Part shown: piece after piece, positions 57,101 to 64,000 of the stretch
Numbering within the stretch: the first letter of the stretch is position 1
Layout: each line of letters starts with the position of its first letter
Origin: Mucilaginibacter tolerans
GTDB lineage: Bacteria; Bacteroidota; Bacteroidia; Sphingobacteriales; Sphingobacteriaceae
Reading direction: 5' to 3'
DNA: 64,000 bases
Assembly (NCBI RefSeq): GCF_030519375.1
Contig: NZ_JAUMKB010000016.1
Span: forward strand, 43,991-107,990
Made by a program: the position numbers and the translations under genes
Notes under the pieces: generated by a model
Told to the model about the DNA's origin: nothing
The model's database searches: none
The model's input: the letters and a program-made list of their open reading frames with translations, nothing else

Positions 57101-60100
57101 ACACTATTGTTGCAACAGAGGTATTGCTGCTTGTATAAGTTATAGTACCCGAACCTGTTGCACCAGGATTAAAGTCGGCAGCTCCATAAACCTTAGATGG
57201 AATAGGGTTAAAGGCCAGACTACTGGTTACTGTCAAAGTACCCTGTACATAGCTGATGCTATAGTTAGCGCCCACTGCGCCACTTGCCGTGATAGGATAA
57301 GTTCCTGCAGGCGAACCGGTAGTTGCAGTAGTAGTTACTGTTGGCGCAGTGGTCAGGTTTGCCTGGGTATCGCCATTTACAAATCCATTATAGCTTACAG
57401 TTAATGGTGGATTTGCAGCGCCCTGAACCTTAGTCTGGTTATCAGCAGTAATAGTCAATGCAGCTTGTCCTACAGTTAAGGTGCCTTGTACGTAGCTGAT
57501 GCTATAATTAGCACTTGCCGCACCACTTGCAGTAATAGGATAAGCACCCACAGGCGAACCTGTAACCGCAGTTGTTGTAACTGTAGGCGCCGTGGTTAGG
57601 TTAGCCTGAGTATCACCATTTACAAATCCGCCATAGCTTACAGTCAGCAATGGATTAGCCGAACCATAGGATTTAGATTGATTGTTAGCAGTAATAGTCA
57701 ATGAAGCCTGACCAACAGTCAGTGTACCTGCATTGTAGGTAATACTGTAATTGTTGCTCGCTGCGCCACTTGCTGTTATAGGATAAGTGCCTACAGATGA
57801 GCTTGTAGTGGCAGTGGTGCTAACTGTTGGCAGCGTAGTTAAATTAGCCTGGGTATCACCATTTACAAATCCGCTATAGTTTACTGACATGGATGGGTTA
57901 GTAGCGCCGTAAGTTTTCGACGCATTATTAGCCGTAATAGTCAGTGAAGCAGTTGTTACAGTCAATGTTTGTTGCAAGCTGGTCGTGCCATCATTAGCCG
58001 TGATACTTGAGCTGCCAACGCCTACGATATGGACATTGCCAGACACAATTGTCGCAACAGCTGTGTTGCTGCTTGAATAGGTTATCGAATTCGAACTTGT
58101 TGCCCCTGCGTTAAAGTCAGCTGCACCATAAACCTTAGACGGTATCGGGCCGAACGCTAAAGGAGTACCTGTTACGGTCAACGTGCCTTGTACATAGTTG
58201 ATGCTATAGTTATTGCTATAGGCACCACTTGCTGTAATCGGATAAGCACCGATAGGCGAATTAGTAGTAGCCGTTGTGGTTACTGTAGGCGGAGTAGTTA
58301 AGCTGCTTTGGTTATCACCATTTACATATCCGCTGTAGCTTACAGTTAACGGAGGATTAGCAGACCCCTGGGTCTTGGTTTGATTATTAGCTGTAATAGT
58401 CAAGGCAGCAGGGGTTACTGTCAAAGTACCTGCGTTGTATATAAAGCTGTAGTTAGGATCTACCGCACCACTTACAGTGATAGGATAAGTTCCTGCTCCG
58501 GAGCTTGTGCTTGCAGTAGTGCCTGCAGTTGGTAGAGTAGTTAAGCTACCCTGGGTATCACCATTTACAAAACCACTGTAGCTGATGGTTAATGCAGGAT
58601 TAGCAGAGCCATAAACCTTAGTCTGATTATCAGCAGTCATGGTCAATGCAGCCGGGGTTACAGTCATCGTACCTGCAGTATAAGAAATACTGTAGTTTGA
58701 AGCTACTGCACCGCTCACAACAATCGGATAATTGCCAATTGGCGAGCCTGTGACTGCAGTGGTGCTGATGTTTGGTAAGGTGCTTAAGTAAGTCTGATTC
58801 TCACCATTTACAAAGCCACTGTAGGTTATTGTCAATGGAGGATTAACTGAACCATAAGTCTTCGCATGGTTGTCAGCAGAGATTACCAATGCTGCCTGCC
58901 CTACAGTTAAAGTACCTGAATTGTACGAAATGGTATAGTTAGCACTTGCTGCACCACTAACATTTATAGGATAAGTACCCACAGGTGAGTTAGTGGTGGC
59001 CGTTGTGGTTACAGTAGGCGGAGTAGTTAAACTTGCCTGGGTATCACCATTTACAAATCCGCTGTAGCTTACAGTCAATACAGGATTAGCAGAACCATAG
59101 TTCTTAGATTGATTGTTTGCGGTAATTGTCAACGCTACCGGCTGCACCATAATACTTGCGGTATTATAAGTGATAGAGTAATTGTTAGCGTTAAATGTCC
59201 CGCCCGTAGCCGCAGATGGTGTTACTGATCCGCTATAAGTACCTACTGATGCTGAAGCTGCTGCTCCTGCGCCGTAAGTGATAGTTACACTACCGATATT
59301 TTCGCCATTAACAAGGCCGAATGGAGTGAAGGCTGTTGAACCAGCGCCACCGGCTAGTGCAACGCCATAAGTTTTGGTAACATTATTGGCTGCTATCGTC
59401 AACGAAGCAGGGTTTACGATCAATAACTGTGTTAAGCTGCTCGAACCGGCTGTTGCAGTGATTACCGAATTACCAACACCAACGATATGAATGTTACCGC
59501 CTACGATAGTTGCCACAGCAGGGTTACTGCTGCTATAAGTTATCGATGATGAACTTGTTGCTCCCGGATCAAAGTCGGCTGCGCCGTAAGTTTTAGCCGG
59601 GATAGCGGCGAAGGTCAATGGAGTATTAGTTACCGTTAATGTACCATTAGCGTAAGCAATAGAATAGTTAGGATCTACAGCCCCGCTCACAGTGATAGGA
59701 TAAGTTCCTGCAGGTGAGTTGGTAGTTGCTGTAGTTGACAATGTCGGCGCAGTTGTTAAACTTGCTGGAGTATCACCGTTCACAAAACCACTATAGCTTG
59801 CAGTTAATGTTGGGTTAGGACTACCAGCTGCCTTAGTTTGATTATCAGCCGAGATAAACAACGCTACCTGGGTAACAATCATGGTGCCTTGTAAATAATT
59901 GATGGTATAGTTAGGACTATATGCACCACTGGCAGTTATAGGGTAATTACCCACAGGTGAACTGGTAACTGCTGTTGTTGCAATAGTCGGCTGTGCTAAC
60001 AAACTTGCCTGGGTATCGCCATTCACAAAACCGCTGTAGGATACAGATAGAGCGGGATTTGGCGAACCATAAGTTTTAGCCAGCGTATTTGCTGCAATGG

Positions 60101-63100
60101 TAAGTGTAGCCTGGTTAACAGTTAATGTACCGTCAAAGTAAACGAAAGTATAGTTAGGATTTACCGCACCGCTCGCTGTAATAGGATAAGTGCCAACTGG
60201 AGACGCTGCAGTAGCCGTAGTTGTGGCAGTTGCAGGGGTAGTCAGACTGGTTTTGGTATCGCCGTTTACGAAGCCGCTGTAAATCACTGTAAGAGTTGGG
60301 TTATTTGCACCATAAATCTTCGACTGATCATTAGCTGTTACAGTTAATACAGCCGGATTGATGGTTAATGTTCCCGGAACGTACACGAAAGTATAGTTAG
60401 GATCAACCGCTCCGCTTGCAGTAATAGGATATGCGCCTGCAGGCGATGTAGTAGTCGCAGTAGTAGTGATTGTAGGTCTGGTAGTCAGATTGGCCCTTGT
60501 CTCACCATTCACGAATCCGCTATAGCTTACAGTCAGTGTTGGATTCGCAGTGCCATAAGTTTTGCTCTGATTGTTTGCAGTGATTGTTAGCGTAGCAGGA
60601 GTTACAGTTAAGCTACCGGTATTATAAGTAATGTTATAATTCGGATCAACTGCACCTGTAGCAGTAATCAAATATGAACCGATAGGTGAACTTGTGGTAG
60701 CCGTAGTAGACAGCGTAGGCAAGGTCGTCAGGCTGCTTGGTGTATCACCATTAGCAAAGCCGCTATAACTTGCTGTCAGCGTTGGTACAGCTGCACCATA
60801 AGTTTTACTCAGATTATCAGGAGTAATAACCAGGTTAGCCTGATTGATACTTAATGTACCCGGAGCATAAGTAATGGTATAGTTTGGATCAACAGCGCCA
60901 CTGGCAGTAATAGGATATCCTCCTACCGGAGAGCTTGCAGTAGCAGTAGTTGTAACCGTAGGCTGAGTAGTCAGGTTTGATGAATTATCACCGTTAACAA
61001 ATCCACTATAGCTTACAGTTAGAACAGGAATACCTGCGCCATAAACCTTGTTTTGATTATTCGCAGTAATAAGCAAGCCAACCGGGGTTACTGCCAATGT
61101 ACCTGGGACGTAATTGAATACATAGTTTGAATCTGCAGCACCACCAGGTGTAAGTGTATAATTACCAACCGGAGATGCGGTAGTAGCAGCGGTTGTAACT
61201 GTAGGTTGAGTGGTCAGGTTTGCCTGAGTGTCGCCATTTACAAATCCGCTATAGGCAACGGTAAAGGCAGGATTGGCTGTACCGTACGCTTTTGTCTGGT
61301 TGTTAGCTGTGATCGTCAGTGTAGCCTTACCTACTGTTAACGTACCTGCAACATAACTGATAGCATAGTTAGGACTGGCCGCGCCACTTGCCGTGATTGT
61401 ATAATTACCGATTGGCGATGATGTGGTTGCAGTAGTGGTGATCGTTGGCTGAGAGGTCAGGTTAGCCTGAGTGTCACCGTTCACAAATCCACTATAACTT
61501 ACTGTCAGGGCAGGGTTGGCTGCGCCATAATTTTTAGACTGATTATTAGCCGTGATGGTCAATGTTGCCTGGCCTACTGTCAACGTGCCGCTCACGTATG
61601 TAATGCTATAGTTAGGATCCACAGCGCCACTTACTGTGATTGGATAAGTACCCACAGGTGAGCTTGTAACAGCTGTAGTACTTGCAGTAGGCTGTGTGGT
61701 CAGATTTGCTGAAGTTTCACCATTTACAAATCCGCTATAGCTTATAGTCAGCGCCGGATTGGCTGAAGCATAAGTTTTACTTTGATTATCAGCTGTAATG
61801 GTAAGAGGAGCCTGGGTTACAACCAACGGCTGAGTAACAATAGTACTTCCGTTATTCGCAGTAATGTTGGTAGAACCCGGAGCTACAACATGAATCTTGC
61901 CGGATACAATAGTTGCAACGTTAGTATTGCTGCTGGAGTAATTGATTGTCGCTGCGCTTGTAGCACCCGGATCAAAATCAGCTGTACCATACACCTGTGA
62001 AGCAATAGGATTAAATGTTAATGGTACTGCGTTAATGGTTAAAGTACCACTAACATAGTTGAAAGTGTAGTTCGAGTCAGCAGCGCCACTCACAGTAATA
62101 GGGTAAGTGCCCACTGTTGACAATGATGTTGCAGTAGTTGAAGCGGTTGCCTGGGTGGTTAAGCTATTTACATTGTCACCATTTACGAAACCGGTATAGG
62201 TTATTGTCAACGGTGGATTAGCATCGCCATAATATTTAGATTGGTTATCTGCTTTAACTGCCAGTACCACTGGGGTAACAGTCAATGTGCCTGGATTATA
62301 ACTGATGTTATAGTTTGGATCTACGGCGCCTGCGGCTGTAATAGGGTAGTGACCTATAGGAGAAGTCTGATCTGCAATTGTTGTAACTGCAGGAGGAACA
62401 GTTAAGCTTGCAGCGGAATCACCATTTACAAAACCGCTGTACGATGCAGTTAATGTTGGCAGTGTAGCTCCATATGCTTTAGTTTGGTTATCTGCAGTAA
62501 TTACGAGCGATACAGCATTTACAACCAGATTACCAGGGATATAACTGATAGTATAGTTTGAGTCTGCCGCCGCGCTTGCAGTAATAGGATAGCTGCCTAC
62601 CGGCGATGCCTGCGTTGCTGTAGTAGTTATTGTAGGCTGAGTAGTTAAGTTTGATGAATTATCACCATTTACAAATCCACTATAGCTAGCTGTCAGAGCA
62701 GGGTTCGCCTGGCCGTAGTTTTTAGATTTACCGTCAGCCACGATGGTCAAAGCAGCAGGAGTGACAACTAATGTCTGACTTACTGTACTGCTTCCATTAT
62801 TGGCAGTGATAGAAGATGTGCCTACAGACTTAATATGAATCTTTCCAGAAACTATGGTTGCTACCGAAGTATTGCTGCTGGTATATGTGATAGTTGCAGC
62901 ACTTGTAGCTCCCGGATCAAAGTCAGCAGTTCCGTATACCTGAGAAGGGATACTATTAAATGTGATAGGAACAGCATTGATAGATAAAGTACCGGCAATG
63001 TAATTGAATGAATAATTGCTGTCTACAGCACCGGTAACTGCGATTGGGTAACTGCCTACAGGTGATCCTGCAGTTGCAGTAGTGGTTATTGATGGTTGTT

Positions 63101-64000
63101 CAATAAAGTTTGCAGAACTTTCACCATTTACAAAGCCACTATAACTAGCTGTCAATTGTGGAATCGGATCGCCATAAGATATGCTCTTATTATCAGCCGT
63201 TACTGTTAATAATGTTTGCCCTACAGCATCTGTTCCGTTTACATAACTAATAACATAATTCGAAAGATTAGTCCCCTGCGCAGCAACTGGTGCTGATGGA
63301 ACAATAGGATAATTGTTAACCGGAGCAGAAGCTGGGGTACCGGCACTTACTAGTGTAACTGTATTAATAGCGTCACTATTCTGAAGACCGGACGTTGTGA
63401 ACTCCGTGCCTGCAAAGTTTTGTGTTGCGCCATACACCTTTGTTGCATTATTGGCTGTTACAGTCAGAAGCGCCTGCCCAACGGCGTTTGTACCATTTAC
63501 ATAATTGATATGGTAGTTAGACAGGCCAGAGCCCACAGCAGCGGAAGGAACAATGTCATAACCACCCACAGGTGCGGTAGCAACACTACCCAAACTAGTT
63601 AAAGTTACACTGGTAACTGCGTCAGAGTTCTGCAGGCCAGAAGTTGTAAACTCAGTACCGGCAAAGGTTTGCGATGCACCAAATACTTTGGTCGCATTAT
63701 TAGCAGTAATAGTCAGAGTAGCAGAATCCACGGTCAGCGTACCATTCACATAGCTGATATGGTAGTTAGACAAACCAGAGCCCACCGCAGCAGAAGGTAC
63801 AGTAGCATAGCTGCCAACCGAAGCTGAAGCAGCAGCGCCATCACTGGCCAGGGTTACTGAATTGACCGCATCCGAGTTGAGTAGACCTGAAGTCGTAAAC
63901 TCTGTGCCTGCGAAAGACTGAGCAGAACCATAAGTCTTATGATTGCTGTTAGCAGTAATCGTCAAAGTAGCAGAATCCACGGTCAGTGTACCATTCACAT
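54126..64000 (-). CDS. Giant MBG-repeat adhesin with T9SS type-B sorting domain (5' end outside window)
   Basis: At least 3290 residues are visible, with the frame open to the right edge; the first visible codons (VNGTLTV) are inside a repeat, so the start lies outside. I count 32 MBG-type modules: 3 divergent ones at the visible N-terminus, 23 short ones of about 81 residues (TITANNQSKTYG...YSGFVNGDTQANLTT...YPITASGA...NYSISYVQGTLTV) and 6 long ones of about 90. Seven Ig-like modules of about 72 (IPSKVYGAADFNPGAT...YTSSNTSVATIVSGNIHIVGVGTSTITASNGT) are interspersed. The C-terminal 100 residues hold SPNGDGINDVLHIDNIESYPDNKVMLMNRNG, the CHU_C/type-B signal. It is probably a long surface adhesin exported by T9SS with the PorP/SprF partner. 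Confidence 0.93.
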   Translation of the reverse strand, partial: VNGTLTVDSATLTITANSNHKTYGSAQSFAGTEFTTSGLLNSDAVNSVTLASDGAAASASVGSYATVPSAAVGSGLSNYHISYVNGTLTVDSATLTITANNATKVFGASQTFAGTEFTTSGLQNSDAVTSVTLTSLGSVATAPVGGYDIVPSAAVGSGLSNYHINYVNGTNAVGQALLTVTANNATKVYGATQNFAGTEFTTSGLQNSDAINTVTLVSAGTPASAPVNNYPIVPSAPVAAQGTNLSNYVISYVNGTDAVGQTLLTVTADNKSISYGDPIPQLTASYSGFVNGESSANFIEQPSITTTATAGSPVGSYPIAVTGAVDSNYSFNYIAGTLSINAVPITFNSIPSQVYGTADFDPGATSAATITYTSSNTSVATIVSGKIHIKSVGTSSITANNGSSTVSQTLVVTPAALTIVADGKSKNYGQANPALTASYSGFVNGDNSSNLTTQPTITTTATQASPVGSYPITASAAADSNYTISYIPGNLVVNAVSLVITADNQTKAYGATLPTLTASYSGFVNGDSAASLTVPPAVTTIADQTSPIGHYPITAAGAVDPNYNISYNPGTLTVTPVVLAVKADNQSKYYGDANPPLTITYTGFVNGDNVNSLTTQATASTTATSLSTVGTYPITVSGAADSNYTFNYVSGTLTINAVPLTFNPIASQVYGTADFDPGATSAATINYSSSNTNVATIVSGKIHVVAPGSTNITANNGSTIVTQPLVVTQAPLTITADNQSKTYASANPALTISYSGFVNGETSANLTTQPTASTTAVTSSPVGTYPITVSGAVDPNYSITYVSGTLTVGQATLTITANNQSKNYGAANPALTVSYSGFVNGDTQANLTSQPTITTTATTSSPIGNYTITASGAASPNYAISYVAGTLTVGKATLTITANNQTKAYGTANPAFTVAYSGFVNGDTQANLTTQPTVTTAATTASPVGNYTLTPGGAADSNYVFNYVPGTLAVTPVGLLITANNQNKVYGAGIPVLTVSYSGFVNGDNSSNLTTQPTVTTTATASSPVGGYPITASGAVDPNYTITYAPGTLSINQANLVITPDNLSKTYGAAVPTLTASYSGFANGDTPSSLTTLPTLSTTATTSSPIGSYLITATGAVDPNYNITYNTGSLTVTPATLTITANNQSKTYGTANPTLTVSYSGFVNGETRANLTTRPTITTTATTTSPAGAYPITASGAVDPNYTFVYVPGTLTINPAVLTVTANDQSKIYGANNPTLTVIYSGFVNGDTKTSLTTPATATTTATAASPVGTYPITASGAVNPNYTFVYFDGTLTVNQATLTIAANTLAKTYGSPNPALSVSYSGFVNGDTQASLLAQPTIATTAVTSSPVGNYPITASGAYSPNYTINYLQGTMIVTQVALFISADNQTKAAGSPNPTLTASYSGFVNGDTPASLTTAPTLSTTATTNSPAGTYPITVSGAVDPNYSIAYANGTLTVTNTPLTFAAIPAKTYGAADFDPGATSSSSITYSSSNPAVATIVGGNIHIVGVGNSVITATAGSSSLTQLLIVNPASLTIAANNVTKTYGVALAGGAGSTAFTPFGLVNGENIGSVTITYGAGAAASASVGTYSGSVTPSAATGGTFNANNYSITYNTASIMVQPVALTITANNQSKNYGSANPVLTVSYSGFVNGDTQASLTTPPTVTTTATTNSPVGTYPINVSGAASANYTISYNSGTLTVGQAALVISADNHAKTYGSVNPPLTITYSGFVNGENQTYLSTLPNISTTAVTGSPIGNYPIVVSGAVASNYSISYTAGTMTVTPAALTMTADNQTKVYGSANPALTISYSGFVNGDTQGSLTTLPTAGTTASTSSGAGTYPITVSGAVDPNYSFIYNAGTLTVTPAALTITANNQTKTQGSANPPLTVSYSGYVNGDNQSSLTTPPTVTTTATTNSPIGAYPITASGAYSNNYSINYVQGTLTVTGTPLAFGPIPSKVYGAADFNAGATSSNSITYSSSNTAVATIVSGNVHIVGVGSSSITANDGTTSLQQTLTVTTASLTITANNASKTYGATNPSMSVNYSGFVNGDTQANLTTLPTVSTTATTSSSVGTYPITASGAASNNYSITYNAGTLTVGQASLTITANNQSKSYGSANPLLTVSYGGFVNGDTQANLTTAPTVTTTAVTGSPVGAYPITASGAASANYSISYVQGTLTVGQAALTITADNQTKVQGAANPPLTVSYNGFVNGDTQANLTTAPTVTTTATTGSPAGTYPITASGAVGANYSISYVQGTLTVTSSLAFNPIPSKVYGAADFNPGATGSGTITYTSSNTSVATIVSGNIHIVGVGTSTITASNGTSSLQQTLTVTPAALSITANNVNKAYGTAISGASGSTAFTSSGLVNGQTIGSVTIAYGTGSAANAAVNTYTGSVTPSAATSGTFTPANYTITYNAGNIVVTPVSLTITANNQTKVQGTANPTLTVSYSGFVNGETNTALATQPTVTTTAVTNSPVGTYPITASGAVDANYTISYVQGTLTVTAANTLTFNPIPSKVYGAADFNPGATTTTGSITYTSSNTSVATIVSGNIHIVGVGTSTITASNGTSSLQQTLTVTPAALTITATNVNKTYGATLTGGAGSTAFTSSGLVNGQTIGSITIAYGTGSAATAAVGTYTGSVTPSAATGGTFTASNYTITYNSGNIVVGAAALTITANNVNKTYGATLTGGAGSTAFTSSGLVNGQTIGSVTIAYGTGSAATAAVGTYTGSVTPSAATGGTFTASNYNITYNSGNIVVGKAPLTITADNKTKTQGSNNPTLTVSYSGFVNGQTNSVLTTQPTVTTTATKNSPVGTYPITASGAAAANYNISYVQGTLTITSSSNITFNPIPSKVYGAADFSPGATSTATGTGTITYTSSNTAVATIVSSNIHITGVGTSTITASNGSGSVSQTLTVTPATLSIAANNVTKTYGATLTGGAGSTAFTATGLVYNETIGSVTISYTAGATATSAPATYSGAITASSATGGTFKVANYNITYVSGTLTVSKAPLTITANNVNKTYGATLTGGAGSTAFTATGLVNSQTIGSVTISYGTGSAATAAAGTYTGSVIPSLATGGTFIAANYTITYANGNIVVNKAPLTITANNKTKTQGTANPPLTVSYSGFVNGQTNSVLTTQPTVTTTATISSPAGNYPITASGAAAANYSFTYVQGTLTITNPQAASIISVNNPLHETYVPVDEPSVRQAVSPNGDGINDVLHIDNIESYPDNKVMLMNRNGTTIYEMTGYDNVNKVFDGHSNITKQMQQPGTYFYMIEYKVKSGEVKRKTGYFIIKY
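54476..57225 (-). repeat. Three higher-order repeat units (Ig + long MBG + short MBG)
   Basis: Near the C-terminus the modules repeat in the order Ig, one or two long MBG, one short MBG. Units lie at about 56501-57225, 55494-56500 and 54476-55493. The last two have two long MBG each, the first only one. It indicates block duplication of a multi-module unit. Confidence 0.75.
55736..56275 (-). repeat. Recent tandem duplication of one 270-base long MBG module
   Basis: Two adjacent 270-base modules (56006-56275 and 55736-56005) encode 90-residue units that differ at four residues. This is the most recent-looking duplication in the array. Confidence 0.8.
57226..63998 (-). repeat. Tandem MBG/Ig module array (older part)
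   Basis: This block contains 24 MBG modules (3 divergent, 20 short, 1 long) with four Ig-like modules placed at irregular intervals. Short modules have a period of about 243 bases. Confidence 0.8.

Noticed and set aside
57087..57404. Open frames on the + strand opposite the adhesin (also 56517-56816 and 61782-62000)
   Set aside because: They mirror the repeat modules and have no independent coding signs.
54476..63998. CRISPR-like array of repeats
   Set aside because: The period is about 243-270 bases, the repeats are coding (MBG/Ig modules) and there are no unique spacers.

Overview
The window looks like a chromosomal segment of a Bacteroidota bacterium, most probably Sphingobacteriaceae (Mucilaginibacter/Pedobacter-like). 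Support comes from a type IX secretion (T9SS) sorting domain with a PorP/SprF partner, secreted TIM-barrel and DUF1080 proteins, Bacteroidota-type promoters (TTG...TAnnTTTG) and weak or absent Shine-Dalgarno sequences. Assignment is by protein flavour only; no rRNA or tRNA gene was seen.

Region 1 (1-15400, all +) is a carbohydrate-oxidation cluster. It holds two GMC flavoprotein dehydrogenases, each with a Tat-exported small subunit (gluconate 2-dehydrogenase subunit 3 family), a lipoprotein cytochrome c, two Gfo/Idh/MocA oxidoreductases, four sugar-phosphate isomerase/epimerase-type TIM barrels, a DUF1080 (3-keto-disaccharide hydrolase family) protein and two MFS permeases. Together this resembles a route that oxidises glycosides at C3 and cleaves the 3-keto product without a classical glycosidase. 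A strong terminator closes it. Region 2 (15450-22470) has a DUF4964/DUF5127/DUF4965 glutaminase-A-like secreted protein, a NIPSNAP protein, a phytoene-desaturase-like flavoprotein, a small unknown protein and a convergent GH43-like secreted glycosidase.

Region 3 (22550-31222, +) is an efflux/regulation operon: membrane-fusion protein, TolC-like protein, ABC ATPase, two FtsX/MacB-type permeases, a sigma-54 activator response regulator and its histidine kinase. A sigma-54 -24/-12 promoter and an upstream dyad sit in front, suggesting autoregulation. Region 4 (31282-35740, +) is a GlcNAc-salvage cassette (GH20 hexosaminidase, nagA, nagB) plus a Tat-tagged NIF3-like protein. Region 5 (35745-37026, -) has a DHFR/RibD-like reductase and an NTF2-like protein.

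Region 6 (37030-41809) is a branched-chain amino-acid locus: a 26-codon leader peptide rich in Leu/Ile/Val, an 18-bp terminator hairpin, then leuC, leuD and an isopropylmalate/citramalate synthase. This is a probable transcription attenuator. Region 7 (41815-43148, -) holds a VOC/PhnB protein and an ankyrin protein. The VOC and DHFR-like genes share a promoter layout with a 22-bp-spaced direct repeat.

Region 8 (43487-52475, +) groups an HD-domain/Pycsar-type membrane protein, polyphosphate kinase, a PAP2 phosphatase, an outer-membrane barrel with an N-terminal kinase-like domain, and a GAF-related protein. Region 9 (52500-64000, -) has a CAP-domain lipoprotein, a PorP/SprF protein and the 3' part of a giant repetitive adhesin (at least 32 MBG modules and 7 Ig-like modules, T9SS type-B tail) that runs off the right edge.
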